NCBI GenBank assembly: GCA_012515235.1
Contig: JAAYYU010000191.1
Span: forward strand, 1 to 64,000
DNA: 64,000 bases
From: Candidatus Anammoximicrobium sp.
GTDB taxonomy: Bacteria > Planctomycetota > Planctomycetia > Pirellulales > Pirellulaceae
Direction of reading: 5' to 3'
Of this stretch, positions 7,432 through 20,400 are shown piece after piece (positions within the stretch are counted from its first letter, which is position 1; every line of letters starts with the position of its first letter). Both the position numbers and the translations under genes were made by a program. The notes under the pieces are model-generated. The model saw only the letters and a list, made by a program, of their open reading frames with translations. It did no database searches and was not told the origin of the DNA.

Positions 7432-8715
7432 TCAACCGCGAAACCGGCTCACGGCCAGCGTGATATTCTGCCCGCCGAAGCCGAAGCTGTTGTTCAGTGC
7501 AATGTCGCACCTGGTCTCCCGCGGCTCGTTCGGCACGTAGTCCAAATCGCAGTCCGGATCTGGATTTTCGTAGTTGATCGTGGGCGGTATGACACCGTCG
7601 CGGATGGCCAACAGGCACACGATCATTTCGGTCACGCCGCCAGCGGCGATCAAATGGCCCATCATGCTCTTGGTGCTGGAGATGGGGGTCTGCTTTGCCC
7701 GCTCGCCAAAAACGACCTTGCAAGCCACCGTTTCGACTCGATCGTTCACCTGGGTGCTGGTGCCGTGGGCGTTGACATAGTCCACGTCGTCCGGGGAAAC
7801 GCCCGCATCGCGCAAAGCCATCCTCATGCAGGCGATCGCGCCCCGCCCGTCCGGATGGATATCGGTGATCCGGTAAGCGTCGGCGGTCGAGCCGAAGCCA
7901 AGCACCTCGCCATGAATCTGGGCCCCGCGTCGCCGGGCGTGTTCCAGTTCCTCCAGCACGATCATGGCCGAGCCTTCTCCCAGGACAAATCCGTCGCGGA
8001 GGCGGTCGAACGGACGCGACGCTCTTTCTGGCTCGTCGTTCCTGACGGACAGGGCTGTGAGCAAATTGAACCCCGTCACGCCAAACGGATGAATCATGCT
8101 GTGCGTGCCGCCCGCGATCATCGCGTCGGCATCTCCGCGTCGGATGATCTCCGTGGCCTCACCGATCGCTTGGCTGCTGGCCGCGCACGCGGTCAAGCAA
8201 TTCACGTTCGGACCCTGGGCGTTGAACAAGCCAGCGATATGACCCGAAGGCACACTCGGCTCTTGCTCCAATTCAGACATCGGCGAGAGCGTTTCCAGGC
8301 CCGTTTTAATGAAGCGGGACAGGTCCAGTTTGGGACCGTCGAGCGCCGCGATGACCATCTGGCTGAATCGCAGGAAATCCTGGTTTCCTTCACCGCTGCC
8401 CAGGTAAACGCCAAGTCGCCGGGGATCGATTCCGGAGTCCAGGATGCCGGAAGAGCCGACCGCCTGTTTCGCCGCTCCGACGGCAAACTTGGTGTGCCGA
8501 CCGCATGACTTCCATTTTTCCGGATCTTCGCCAGCCAGCGAAACGTCCCAATTCTTGACTTCCGCCGCGATCCGAGACGGAAAGCTGCTGGCGTCAAAGA
8601 TGGTCATGTATCCGACGCCGGATCGGCATTCCTTGAGACCCGTCCAAACGGTCTCTACATCATGACCCATGGGGTTAATCGCCCCCATGCCAGTGATGAC
8701 CACGCGTCTTCTCAT
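7432..8715 (-). CDS. fabF: beta-ketoacyl-ACP synthase (FabF-like)
   Basis: A 427-residue thiolase-fold condensing enzyme that extends acyl-ACP with malonyl-ACP. The Cys-His-His triad is visible: Cys177 in NCLTACAASSQA, His317 in VNAHGTSTQVND and His354 in SMMGHLIAAGG. The glycine-rich NSFGFGGQN closes the fold. Its length fits KAS II. The ATG at 8715 has AAGGTGA 8 bases upstream and is preferred to a GTG four codons earlier. It lies 268 bp downstream of an unusual ACP gene on the same strand, which may be its partner. It could be either the housekeeping FabF or a paralogue for a special lipid. Confidence 0.88.
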   Translation of the reverse strand: MRRRVVITGMGAINPMGHDVETVWTGLKECRSGVGYMTIFDASSFPSRIAAEVKNWDVSLAGEDPEKWKSCGRHTKFAVGAAKQAVGSSGILDSGIDPRRLGVYLGSGEGNQDFLRFSQMVIAALDGPKLDLSRFIKTGLETLSPMSELEQEPSVPSGHIAGLFNAQGPNVNCLTACAASSQAIGEATEIIRRGDADAMIAGGTHSMIHPFGVTGFNLLTALSVRNDEPERASRPFDRLRDGFVLGEGSAMIVLEELEHARRRGAQIHGEVLGFGSTADAYRITDIHPDGRGAIACMRMALRDAGVSPDDVDYVNAHGTSTQVNDRVETVACKVVFGERAKQTPISSTKSMMGHLIAAGGVTEMIVCLLAIRDGVIPPTINYENPDPDCDLDYVPNEPRETRCDIALNNSFGFGGQNITLAVSRFRG

Positions 8716-8983
8716 GCCCAAAATCACCTTCTCAGCCGACCGCCAGACGAAATGGTTACTGATGCAGGAACAGACTGTCCGCGCTGGCCAAAGGCAGGGA
8801 CAACTCCAGCGGACCGCTGTCCGCCTTCCGAACCAGTTCCAATATTATACCAGCGCCGGATGACATCCATCAGGCGCAGATGCACCGCAGGAGGGTGAAT
8901 TTGGAGGGCGTCACAAACGTGCCGGCCGGAAACGAGTCGAATCCCGATCCCGGCACGGCTTCGGCAGGAATGGATACGAACCG

Positions 8984-9373
8984 TTATTCAGCCCCGACCT
9001 TGGACTCGACGTAACGGCATAAGTCATTTACTGTCAGCAGGTTACCAAATTCCTGAACGACCGGATTCGCCTCGAACCTCGACAAATCCGCAAACGGCAT
9101 CCGGCTCTTCAGCATCTCCAATCCGGCAGGCGTGACTTTGCCTTCCTGAACGTATTCAGCGTTGGTCAGAACATCCTCCGGGAACAATTCGGAACGCGGA
9201 ATCTCGATGCCAAATGCCTTCTCCAGGCGGAAAACAATGTCCAGGAAGTCAATCGACTCGGCTCCCAGATCGCCCACCATCGTCGCCGCAGGCGAAACCT
9301 CTTCTTCGTCGACACCCAGGGCTTCCACCAGGGCTTCCTTGACTTTCTCAAACACTTCGGCTTTCGTCGTCAT
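8984..9373 (-). CDS. acyl carrier protein, extended form
   Basis: A 129-residue protein with a standard ACP fold in its first 60 residues. The phosphopantetheine attachment site is Ser40 in GDLGAESIDFLDIVFRLE. Usual AcpP is near 78 residues. This one has a longer segment after helix III (the LKSRMPFADLSRF region) before the final helix. The FabF-like ketosynthase downstream on the same strand suggests a dedicated ACP-KAS pair in fatty-acid or specialised lipid synthesis. It could alternatively be the main ACP of this lineage. Confidence 0.88.
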   Translation of the reverse strand: MTTKAEVFEKVKEALVEALGVDEEEVSPAATMVGDLGAESIDFLDIVFRLEKAFGIEIPRSELFPEDVLTNAEYVQEGKVTPAGLEMLKSRMPFADLSRFEANPVVQEFGNLLTVNDLCRYVESKVGAE

Positions 9374-9669
9374 ACCAAATCGCTCCCTATTGGAATGGAT
9401 ACTGTACGTCTTCTATGGCAATCGGAGTCTCGGCGAAACCCACCTCGCGGAAGGTCCTAGCGTGGCAAAATTCGACCGGTTCCCAAAGCACACCGCTTGA
9501 GTCCAGGCAAACATAAAGGGCCTAAGTATACTTGTGCCCGCCAGCATAGACAACTGCGAATCGATTTGGGTAGGGGGGGAAGTCGCATCTGCAACGGATT
9601 CTCCGATTTGCGGCTGTCGCGAAAGCCGGGCTTTATCAATCGGCGGCTTCCGTGTTAGGATACCCGATC

Positions 9670-11430
9670 ATGCGACGAGGAATTTCTGTTTCTCCGGGAG
9701 TGGCGGTTGGTACGGCCTTCTGTATCAACGAGATTTTCGTCAATCCCGCGACACAGCACGTTGGCCAGGCAGACACATCTGCCGAATTGGCAAAATACGA
9801 AGCGGCTTGCGAACAGGCAAAACACGAGTTATTGACCCTGGAATCTGCAATTAATGCTCAGGCAGGACGTGATGCGGCCGCCATTTTTGCCGCTCAAGCT
9901 GCCATTCTCCGCGACGCGGCTTTCACCAACAACGTACGCACGTGGATCGTCGAGGAGCAGATTTCGGCCCAGGCCGCTCTGCAGAAACTGCTGGAGCTGT
10001 ATCGGAACGTGTTTTCTCAGGTCGAGGATGCGTACCTGAAGGAGCGACTGGATGACATCCGGGACGTCATACTGCGCATCAATTCCCACTTGCTGGAGCG
10101 GCCCGAGGCGGCGCCGGAAGGCTTGGAGGGGCCTTTGATCGTGGTGGCCGACGAGTTGTTGCCGTCGCAGGTCGTCAGCCTAGGCACGATGGAAGTCCAA
10201 GGGATTGTGACGCAGGCGGGCAGCCAAACCAGCCATGCGGCAATCATCGCCCGCAGTCGCGGCATCCCCGCCGTGTCCGGCGTTCGCGACATCCTCCGCC
10301 ACGTGCAGACGGGAGACGCGATTGTCGTTGACGGCAAGGAGGGCCGCGTCCTGGTCAAACCGGACGCAGAAACGCGAGCCGCCTACTTGAAACTGGAACG
10401 CGAGTTCTTCGATTTCAAGGACCAATTGGTTGAAAACCGCGCTCAGCCCGCAACGACGGGCGACGGCACGCCGCTGGAACTGCTGGCCAACATCAACAGC
10501 GCCACCGACGCCGAAGCGGCCAAGGCGATGGGGGCCACGGGGGTCGGTCTGTTCCGCACGGAATACCTGTACCTGATGCACCCCGTCGTTCCGGCGGAAG
10601 AGGAGCAGTACGAGGAATACTGCAACGTGATTCGCTCCAGCCCGAATCATCGGGTCACGATCCGAACCCTGGACTTGGGCGGCGACAAGACCGTGCCGTT
10701 TGTAGGCAGAGGCCACCGCGAAGCCAACCCGTTCATGGGCTGGCGAAGCATCCGGCTGTGCTTCGAGAATCCGGATTTCTTCACGGTCCAACTGCGTGCG
10801 ATCCTCCGCTCCGCCGCGTACGCGCGCAGTTTGGGCGGGCAGGTCCGGCTGATGTTCCCCATGATCACGGCCTTGGAGGAAATTCACCGCGTGCGGCGTC
10901 TGGTGTCGGGCGTCAAACAGAAGCTGACCAAGGACGGCAAGCGGTTCGCCGACGTGCCGATCGGGCTGATGGTGGAAGTGCCCGCGGCCGCCGTTTCGAT
11001 CAATTCGATGCTGCCCCAGGTCGACTTCGTATCGATCGGGTCCAACGACCTGGTGCAGTACCTGATGGCGGCGGATCGAGACAATCCGAAGGTCGCGCAC
11101 CTTTGCCAACCCTTGGCGCCGGCCGTGCTGCAGGTGCTGACGGAGGTCGTCCGCAAATGCAACGCCGGGGGGCGGACCGTGACGGTTTGCGGCGAAATGG
11201 CCGGCCAGCCGCGGGCCTTCGCACTGCTGCTGGGGATGGGCGTGCGGAGCTTTAGCATGAGCCCCGCGTTCATCCCGTACATCAAGGAGTGTGGCAGGCA
11301 TCTATCCATCGCCGAAGCCACGAAGATGCTGCAACACGCGCTGACCCTGCACACCACCCGGAAGGTCGCGCATTATGTCACCGAACAACTGAAGCGGCTG
11401 GCGCCGGACTTTGCGCGGCTCGATTTCTGA
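9670..11430 (+). CDS. ptsI: PTS enzyme I (PEP-protein phosphotransferase)
   Basis: A 586-residue enzyme I that autophosphorylates from phosphoenolpyruvate and passes the phosphate to HPr. The phosphohistidine is His189 in SQTSHAAIIARSRG, the same number as in E. coli. The PEP/Mg site includes GVGLFRTEYLYL, LDLGGDKTVPF, FMGWRSIRLC and SIGSNDLVQY, and the active-site Cys507 is in VCGEMAGQP. The ATG at 9670 is chosen over an upstream GTG because AGGA sits ahead of it. HPr and enzyme II genes are absent here, so it may serve a regulatory or incomplete PTS. It converges on the giant gene with 12 bp between stops. Confidence 0.93.
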   Translation: MRRGISVSPGVAVGTAFCINEIFVNPATQHVGQADTSAELAKYEAACEQAKHELLTLESAINAQAGRDAAAIFAAQAAILRDAAFTNNVRTWIVEEQISAQAALQKLLELYRNVFSQVEDAYLKERLDDIRDVILRINSHLLERPEAAPEGLEGPLIVVADELLPSQVVSLGTMEVQGIVTQAGSQTSHAAIIARSRGIPAVSGVRDILRHVQTGDAIVVDGKEGRVLVKPDAETRAAYLKLEREFFDFKDQLVENRAQPATTGDGTPLELLANINSATDAEAAKAMGATGVGLFRTEYLYLMHPVVPAEEEQYEEYCNVIRSSPNHRVTIRTLDLGGDKTVPFVGRGHREANPFMGWRSIRLCFENPDFFTVQLRAILRSAAYARSLGGQVRLMFPMITALEEIHRVRRLVSGVKQKLTKDGKRFADVPIGLMVEVPAAAVSINSMLPQVDFVSIGSNDLVQYLMAADRDNPKVAHLCQPLAPAVLQVLTEVVRKCNAGGRTVTVCGEMAGQPRAFALLLGMGVRSFSMSPAFIPYIKECGRHLSIAEATKMLQHALTLHTTRKVAHYVTEQLKRLAPDFARLDF

Positions 11431-11442
11431 AGCGGACGCGGC

Positions 11443-14400
11443 TCAACGCTCGTCGCTCGCGAACAGGTTGTCCCACGGCGAGTCGTCGGCGAACGAGTCG
11501 CCGACGTCGGCCGCGATCAGATCGAGCACGTCCTCCAGTCCGAAGCGGTCCAGACGGAGCGTGTCCGGCTCCGCAGCCGTTCGCAACTGCAGTTCCGACC
11601 GCGCCGGCCGGACGGCGACCGGGCTCGGGGATTCGTCCAGACGCCGTTCGCTGCGCGGCGGACCGGTCAGCGCGGACGCCGTCCAATCGGCTTCCACGCC
11701 GGGTCCAGCCGAGGAGTCGTTTTGAGCCGCGAGCAGGGCCGTCGAGGCTGTTCCCTCGCCCTCCCCGCCGGACAGCGAGTTCAGGTAGTTGACGCGGTTG
11801 ACCACCGCCACCACGTCGCTGGGGCTCGCGATGCCGTCCCCGTCCACGTCGTAGAACGGAGCGCCCGTAGGCCGGGGCGCCGGCAACGGGGGATAGTCCG
11901 GATGGCTGTTGATGTAGTTAATCACCAGCAGGACATCGATCGGCGACACATATCCGTCGTTGTTCACGTCCCAGCGGAGGATGGGATTCTGCCAGTCGGA
12001 CGCCGCCGCATCGATGATGCTGATCACGACCGTCACGATCTGCTGGCTGACCGCCCCGTGGACGTCTACGGCCCGGTAGGTAAATGTGTCGTAGGTCGAA
12101 ATGCCGCCGTTGTGCCGATAGCTGAAGGTGCCGTCTTCGTTCAGGGTGAAACCGCTGGCCGCAGCGTACTGCGGTCCGGTCACGAGTTGCGCCTCCACGA
12201 CCTCGCCTTCCGCATCGGTGTCGTTCAGCAGCACGCTGTCATCGCCCGGACCGCCCACCGTGCCGGTGACGTCGTTGGCGTTCAACACGCCGCCGCGCAC
12301 CACGGTGTAACCGTTTGGATCGATGTTGGCAATCGGCGCGTCGTTGACGCCCTGGATGGTCACCGTCACGGTGCCGACCGCCGAACCGATCCCGTCGCTG
12401 ACCGTGTAGGCGAATTTCTCCGTGGCCGTCTGGCCGGCCTTCAACGCATCGAATTGTCCGTTCGGGCTGTACACGACCTGGTTGTTCGACGTGTTGGGCG
12501 GATTGATCACCACGCTGCCGCGCAAGCCGGTCTCGTCCACCGCCACCACGATCTTCGGTCCGAAATCGTCCGTGTCGTTGAACAGCACGTCGATCACCAC
12601 GGATTCGTCTTCGGTCGTCGTCACCGCGTCGTTGACGGCCACCGGCGGATCGCTGGCGCCGAAGATCGTCACCGTGACGGCGGCCGTCGAGGTGCCGCCG
12701 TGCCCGTCGCTGATCGTGTACGTAAAGCGGTCCGTCGCCTCCTGACCCATCTTCAAGTAATCGAAAGCGCCGTTGGGATTGTACGTGACCGTATTGTCCG
12801 CATTGCGGACGGCCAGGCCTCGGGCGCCGGCCAGGTTGACGGAATCCACCTGCAGCGTGTCGCCGTCGATGTCTTTGTCGTTGGCCAGCACATCGATGAC
12901 CTTGACGCCGTTCCGGGCCACGCGGATGTTGGAGTCGGCCACGGCGGTCGGGGCGTCGTTCAGCCCGTCGATGGTCACGGTCACGGTGCCCATGGTGCTG
13001 TAACCGTCCTCGTCCTTGACCGTGTACAGGAACGTGTCCGTCGCGGTCTGCCCGACGCCCAGGGACTCGAACCTTCCGTTGGGGTTATACGTCACCGTGT
13101 TGTCGAAGGAACCCAGGTTGTTGATCGTCACCAAACCCTTGGTGCCGACCAACTGCACGGCCGTGACCGTCAACTTGGTGCCTTCCGGATCGAGATCGTT
13201 GGCCAGCACCGGAATCGCCACGGTGCTGGCTTCAGTGGTCCGGGCGATCGGGTTTTCGGGCGTCCACACATCCGTCACCGCCTGCGGCGGATCGTTCAAG
13301 CCGAAGATCGTCACGACCACCGTGCCGGTGCTGACGCCGCCGTGCCCGTCCGAGACTTGGTACGTAAAGCTGTCAGTGGTCGACTGTCCGGTGTTCAAGT
13401 CGTTGAAACGGCCTGCCGGGTCGTAGCGGACCAGGTTGTGGTCCGTATCGATGGTGACCGAGCCGAGGCCGGCCACGACGTTGGTCACGGTCAGCGGGTG
13501 CCTTTCGGGGTCGACGTCGTTGGCCACGACATCGATGTCGATCGCCTTGTTCTGGTCGGTGAATTGCGTGTCGGCGACGGCCGTCGGCGCATCGTTGCGT
13601 CCCTCGACGGTGATCGTCACCGTGGCGGCCGAGGACAGAAACGTGCCGTCCGAAGCCCGGTAGGTGAACGTATCGGTCAGGGACTGACCCACATCCAGCG
13701 CCTGCAAGGCCGGCGCCCCGAGCGCGTTGTACTGGAAGTTGCCGTCCGAGGTCATCGTGACGAACGAGCCCAACGCGGTGACGGTCTGATAGGTTGGCAC
13801 GCTGAGCGTCGCGCCCGGAGCCGCATTGTTGTCGTTGTCCAGCACGCTGCCCAGTACGGTCGTGCCGGTTTCGTCCTCGTGGGAGGTGTAACTGTCGTCA
13901 TTGGCCAGCGGCGGCGTGCCCGCCAGGATGTTGACCTCGTAGTCTTCGACTTCGCCGTCCGGCGCCAGTCCGGTAGACCTCAGACCGCCGAGGCTGCTAA
14001 GCCGGAAACGTCCCACCGTCCGGCCTTCGACGGTGTCTGCCGGGGGAGCCACCTCAAACGTGTTCTGCCCCGCTTTCACTTGCTGGCTAGCCAGGATCTG
14101 TTCGCCGGGATCGTCGAAATCGCCGTCGATGTTGAAGTCGATCCAGGCGTCCAACAGGCCGTCCGCCGAGGCGGTCACGATCACTTCCGTGGCCGTATTG
14201 CGGTTGAACGCGCCCATCACGACGCCGTCTTCATCGTCGCCGCTCAACTCCAGTTGACCGGAGCCGAGGTCGGTGGCGGCGATACCCAGCCGGGCGTTCA
14301 GCACCGCGGTCCGCACGGCCTGGACGTAGCCGTCCTGTGACGTGCTCTTGTCGAACAGCACGGGGAGGTTGCCCTTGGCGACTCCGTCGTTCAGCTGGCT

Positions 14401-17400
14401 GTTCTCGAATTCAAAGGTATACCGGACCGCGCCGCCCGCCGAAGGCACTTCGAGGAAAAACGTCTCGCCGTCCGCGATGGGGTTGGGGATTCCCGCCTCG
14501 CTCAAGCCGCGGCCCGGCAGCACGCTGACGCCGTCGCTTCCCAGATGCACGGCGCCCTCGCCCGCAAAGGACGGCAGCAGCCCCAGGTCCGGGTTGGCGG
14601 CCAGCGCCGCAACGGTTGCCGCGGCGACCTGATCCACGGTGTCCGTCGCGGCGAACGCGATGCGGGTCGAGCCTACCGACCCCAGGTCCGGCGGGCTGTC
14701 GCTGTCGTACTCGAAGGCCACCGTGCGGCCGTTGTTGGTCACACTGAAGATAGCGCCGTCCTTCAACGTGATGCCGTCGCTGACAAGCAGGGTCAAAGGC
14801 TGCGGCAACTGCAGCACGGCGGGCGTCTGCGCGGCACTGACGGTGACGTGTACCGTCCCCGACGTATCGACGGCGAATCCGATGGAATCCTGGTTGTCGC
14901 CGTCGACGTTGGCGGACACCTGCCCGTCACGTTCCGCATCAACGCGGCGGCCGAGATACAGCGACGGTTCCGTCACGACGTGGACGGCCCCGTTCAGGCC
15001 GAGCGTGGTCGGGTAATGGCCCCCCGCCGTCTGCGGCGCATCGCCGAAGTCCAGATTCACGTCGCCGACGACGATCGTCATCTGCGTGTCTCCGGAAAGC
15101 AGATTGGCTTTCAGCGGATTGCCGGCCTGATCCTTGATCGCCAGCCGCCGTTCGTTGCTCACGAACACCGGATTCAGTTCCGTCACCTGCAAGGCGTCCT
15201 GGATCAGCACGACGTCGCCGCCGGCCGGCAAGGCCGTGACGGCCAGTCCGCTGCCGGCAATCGCGCGAATGATCTCGACCGCGACCTGCGTGCCGTCGAA
15301 CGGAACCAGCTGTTCTTCCAGCGGCCGCGTGAAGTCTTCGGTGTACAGCCGGGTGGGCACCGGGACGGCCGCCGATGTCCCCGCGGCGCCCAGTTTCCCC
15401 AGTCCGGATTGCGACACATCCAGCGAATGCCGTGACGTGCCGTCGGTCGGTTCGCCCAGCAAAACGACGCCCAACCCCGCGTTCACGGGCTTGAGTCCCG
15501 ACAGCGGCGCGGTCCGGATGGCCGCTACGATGACGTTCGCCAGGTTGTCCAGCGTGGCGGAATTGACGCCGGGTTCGCCCACCGTCCGCAGTCCTGCCCG
15601 CGTGGTATCCGCGGCGTACGGCGAGGCCGACGCCAGCGCTTCGCCCAACGTCACGATGCCGCGGCCCTGATTCACCGGATCGAGTCCCTCCAGGGCTGAC
15701 GAGCGGACCGCCTCCACCAGGGCCGCTGCGATGTCGTTGGTGGTGCTCGTGTCGCTGCGGAACGGCACCGCGACGTTGCCAAACAACACGCCCGGATTGC
15801 GGGCCACGTCGTCGAACTCGAAGGTCACCGTCCGCGTGCCGTCGTACAGGGTGAACGTCTGGGCGTCCGCCAGGTACGGGTCGCCGGAACCGTCGTTGAT
15901 GACGCGCGGCGTGCCGTTGGCGTTGGTGGGAATCTGCAGTCCCCACCGCGAGCTGTGATAGGCCACCACGATGTTCGGCGCCGTCGTCAAGCCGCCGCCG
16001 GCCGGGTCGTCCAGGTCATCCATCTCGAAGGTCACGGTCCGCGTGCCGTCGTTGATCGTAAACTTGTCGCCGTCCTTGAGATACACGGTGCCGCTGCCAT
16101 CGTCGTACAGACGCGGATCTCCGGCGCGCGACGGAATCCGCAGCCCGAACGCCGAACTCACTCCGGGCTCGCCGGAGAGCGTCAGATGGCTCCGCGTCAC
16201 GTCGACGATGTGGACGTAGGGCACGCCGCCCAGGTGCACCTGCCCGTCGCCGATCGGCACGGCGTCCAATCCGAGTTTGGCCAACTCGATTTCGGCGCCG
16301 ATCCTGGCGGCGATTTCCGCGTTCGTGTCGGAGGCCTTGAGGGCAATCAACGTCGCGCCGGGATTGTCCGCTACGCCGTCGGCGTTGGCGTCCAGGTACT
16401 GGCCGTCGTTGTCGAACTCGAAGGTCACGATCTTCGTGCCGTCGTCGACGAAGAAGCTGTCGCCGTCCACGATGCCGCTGGCTTGCCCGCTCAATTTCAG
16501 ATTCGGGGCCCGCGTGACATCCACGCTGTGCGCGGCGGTGCTGCCCAGATGAATCACGCCTTCGGCAACGTGCTTCGGACTGAGTCCGATGTCGGCAAAG
16601 ATCAGTTGTTCCACCATGGCGGCGGCGATCTCTTCCGGCGTGCTGGCCACGTTGAAGTTGACAACATAGTTGTCCGGAATCCTGTCCGCGTTGTTGTCGG
16701 TCCAGACGCCGTTGCTGTCGAACTCGAAGACCGCCGTCTTGACCGCCGTGCCGGGAATCGTGCGCCGCACGGTGAACGAGGCGCCGTCGGAGATGCCGCC
16801 CAGCGAACCGCCGGCCGCCGGAACGGTCAGCGTAAACGGCTGGGGCACGCTCAGCGTATAGCCGCTGTCGATCTCGAATTTCTGGCTCAGCCCCGTCGGG
16901 TCCAGCACGACGAAGGCGTACCCGTCCGGCAGTTCCGGTCCGGGTTTGGCCACCACGCGGAAGTGGTCGGTGTTGTTCAATTCGACCGTATAGGCCCGGT
17001 TCGGCTCCCAGATGCCGGACAGCGGCGTGAGCACGATGGTGTCGCTGGTGGCGTTGTAGCTGAACGTATAGTCGATGCCGTCGACCAAGGGGACGCCGTC
17101 CCGCTTGAGGATCACGTTGCTGGAAACGACGGTCGTATCTTGCAGGCCGGAGCCCAAGTTCGGGTCGGCCGGCGGCACGCCGTCCACCAGGCGGATGCTG
17201 AAACTGGAGTAAGCGGCCGAGGTGTCGAATTCCAGAACCGCCGCCGCCGGGTTGGCGTCCAGGCCGTCGGCGTCGTTGTCGCGCGGACTGACCGACGTCG
17301 CCGTCGGCCCCACGAAGTCGGACCGGTCCAGCGCCCCGCGGTCCACAAACACGTACTCGCCAAAGCCGGAGGGCGTCTCGATGGCGGGATCATCCACCCG

Positions 17401-20400
17401 CAATTGCCCGGTCAAGTCGGTCTCCGGGGCCAGGATCGGCGAATCCGCGATGCCCAGCGTGTTCTTCACTTGCTTGATGTCGAACCGTTCGAGCAACGAC
17501 CCCACCGAGCTGTCGATCGCCGGGGACAAGGCCGCCAGGTAGAAATTCCGGCTGGCGACGTCCCGGAACAGCGGGTCGGCGGTGTCCAGGTACATCGCGA
17601 AGTCTTCATTCAGGAAGGTCGCGTTCAGGTTGGTCTGATTTCCCTGGTACAGCGTTCCGCCCACGACCGTGCCGGCTGCTTCCGAACTGAGATCGACCCG
17701 AATGCCCACCGACGTGCCGGCCACGATGTTGTTCAGCAGGGTTGGAGCGGCATTGTCCTCGACGTTGATTCCGATGCCCAGGCCACCGCTGAGCGTGCTC
17801 ACGACGGATTGCGAGAAGGAGCTGAAGAACGTGCCCGGACTCTGCCGGAAGGCGTTGATGTCGAACAACGCGCCGCCCGTCTGGCGGGCGAACTCGCCGT
17901 ACGTCTGCGCCGTGTTGCCGGCGAAGGGCGAGTTCGGATCCTGCGCGATGCCGAAGAAGGTCGCATCGGCATTCTGCAGGGCCAACAGCGACGTGGAGAC
18001 GTCGGTCGTCAGACTGTCGTCATCCTCGTCGGTCACCAGGATCAGCAGGATTTGCGAGCCGACGCGGAACGTGAAGTTGGTGGCCGGATCAAAGGCGTTC
18101 AACGCCTCCTGGACGGCCAGGCTTCCGTACTCGGTCGCGCCCGCCGTGGGAAAGCTGTTGAACGCGCTGCCCGCCGCCGTAAACGTGGTGAACGGGACCA
18201 GGTCCTGGATCTGCTGCGGGGCGCTGTTCGGATTCGAATCGGGGAAGGTGACCAGGCCGTAATTGGCGTCCACATTGGCCGCCAGCATCTGGTTCTCGAA
18301 CACCTGCAGTTGCTGGCGAAGTTCGACGATGTCGTTCCCCATGCCGGCCGAAGTCGCGATCATGAAGACCACGTCGACGGCGGCGGTTTCGGCATTGGGC
18401 TGCACGCCGCCGTAGATCGTGTTGTTCACAATCCGGCCGAACGGCACGGCCGCCGTCTGGACGGCGGCCGGATTCGCATCGCCCGCAAAGCGAATACCGC
18501 CGTTCTGGTTGTAGGCCAGCACGTTGTTCGCCACCACCACGCCCGGCACCAGGTTGTCCGCGTTCAGCTTGGGCGTCATCCGCACGGGGCCCAGGTGCGG
18601 CAGATCGCCGTCCTGGCCGCTCCGCGCGCCGGCCTCGGCGCGGATTCCGTACTCCAGCGAGTCCGTGATGGTGTTGCCCTGGATCAGGATCTGGCCCTGA
18701 TCGCGGAACAGGTTGGAATCGCCCTTCTCGTCGTAGCGGATCAAGTCGGTGTGCGTCGAGCGTCCGAACGAGACTTCGATCTGGTAGAAGCCGGTCGTGC
18801 CGCTTTCCACGCCGCTGCCCACCACCGTAGGATCGTACGCAATGTTGTCGTCGGCGTTGTACTTGCCGTTCCGCCAGCCGTTGCCGCTGACGCCGATGTA
18901 GTACGTGCCCGACCGCAGCGGCACGAATTCCAGGAAGGGGTCCAACCGGGCGAACTCCAGCGGTCCCACCGCGTCGTCGCTGACCGCCGGCAAGCCGGTC
19001 AAGGCGTTGATCGCAGGATTTCCCGCCGCGTCGAAGATCCGCACGTGGGCGTCCAGTTCGGAGCCGACTTCGAATGCGTCCAGGTCGATGCGGAGCGTCG
19101 CGCCCGAAGTCAGGTCGACCCGGAACAGGTCTACATCCAGGCCCCGGCGAAGCGGGAAGTTTTCGTTGTCGCCGATGTATCCGTGGCCCAGGAACGAAGG
19201 CGAATCAATGCCCACGATCCCCGTCGGCGTGGCGGTCGCCAGCGAGTCGTTGACTTCCTCCACGTCGGTGGCGTGGACGTACAGCGTGACCGGGCCGAAC
19301 AGGTTCACGCGGGCGCTGGTGCTGTACATCGGGCTGCCGCGGCCGATCAGCGTCCCGTCCGCGATCGCTGCGGTCACGTCCAGCACGGCCTGGGCGTCGG
19401 GCCCGTTGATCGCGTCGCGGACGCGCTGCGCGATGGCATAATCCGCATCCGCGGGCGTGAACGGGATGCCGATCCGGCCCGGCTCGGGCTGGTTGTTGGG
19501 GATCGAGGTGTCCAGGTACTCGAAGACGACGTGCTGCACCCCGTCGCTGAGCGTAAAGATCTGCCCGTCTGCGATGTCCAGGCCGCGCTGGATGACCATG
19601 GTCTGGCCAGCGCCCAGCCGGTCGTTGGTGTCGAAGCTGCCAATGGCCCGGAGCACGGAAGAGCCGTCGGACGCGCTGCGAATCTCCAGTTGGTACTCGC
19701 CTTCGGTGTGGCCCTGGCCGTCCGGGTTGCTCACGAACGCCGAGTTGCCGCTGAGAACGGCGGAGCTGACCGCCTCGCCGCGTTCCGCAAAGCCGATGAT
19801 GAAGTCGTCCAGGTAGAGCCCTTCGTAGCGGTTGTTCTGCCCGCGGGCCGCGGAATCGAATCCACCCATCGCGTCGCCCGGCAGGTGCGTGCCCAGCCTC
19901 ATCGGCACCGGATTGTTGTCCGCCATGTCGTCTGCCAGGGGAACCAAGGCTTCGTAGCCCAACGGTCCCGGATCGACGACCGCGTGCCCGACGATCCGCA
20001 ACAGGTCCTCGTGCTGTTTGACGATGTTCTGGGGAGCCTCCAGCCGTAGCACCGAACTCAGGCCGGTGGTGAACTGGATGTCCCAGGGGAAGCCTGACGT
20101 GTGGGTCAACTCGACGCGCCGCTGGTCGGCCGTGCCTACCGCGCCGACGCTGGCGTGAATGTCCAGGTTTAGCGTCCCGTTGACGGCGTTGATGATCGCA
20201 GTCCCTACGTCGTTGCCCGTAAAGTCGTCGCTGGGAGCGAAAATGACGCGCACGTGGGGAGTCTGGGCGCCGCGCAGTCCGCTGGCCACCAGCGGCAGCC
20301 CCGGCTCGAAGACCAACGCCAGGTCCTCCAAATTGCCTCCCAAGTTCACAATGCCGTCGCCCAGGTTGACCGCGGTCAGTCCCGGCACGTTCTGCGACAA

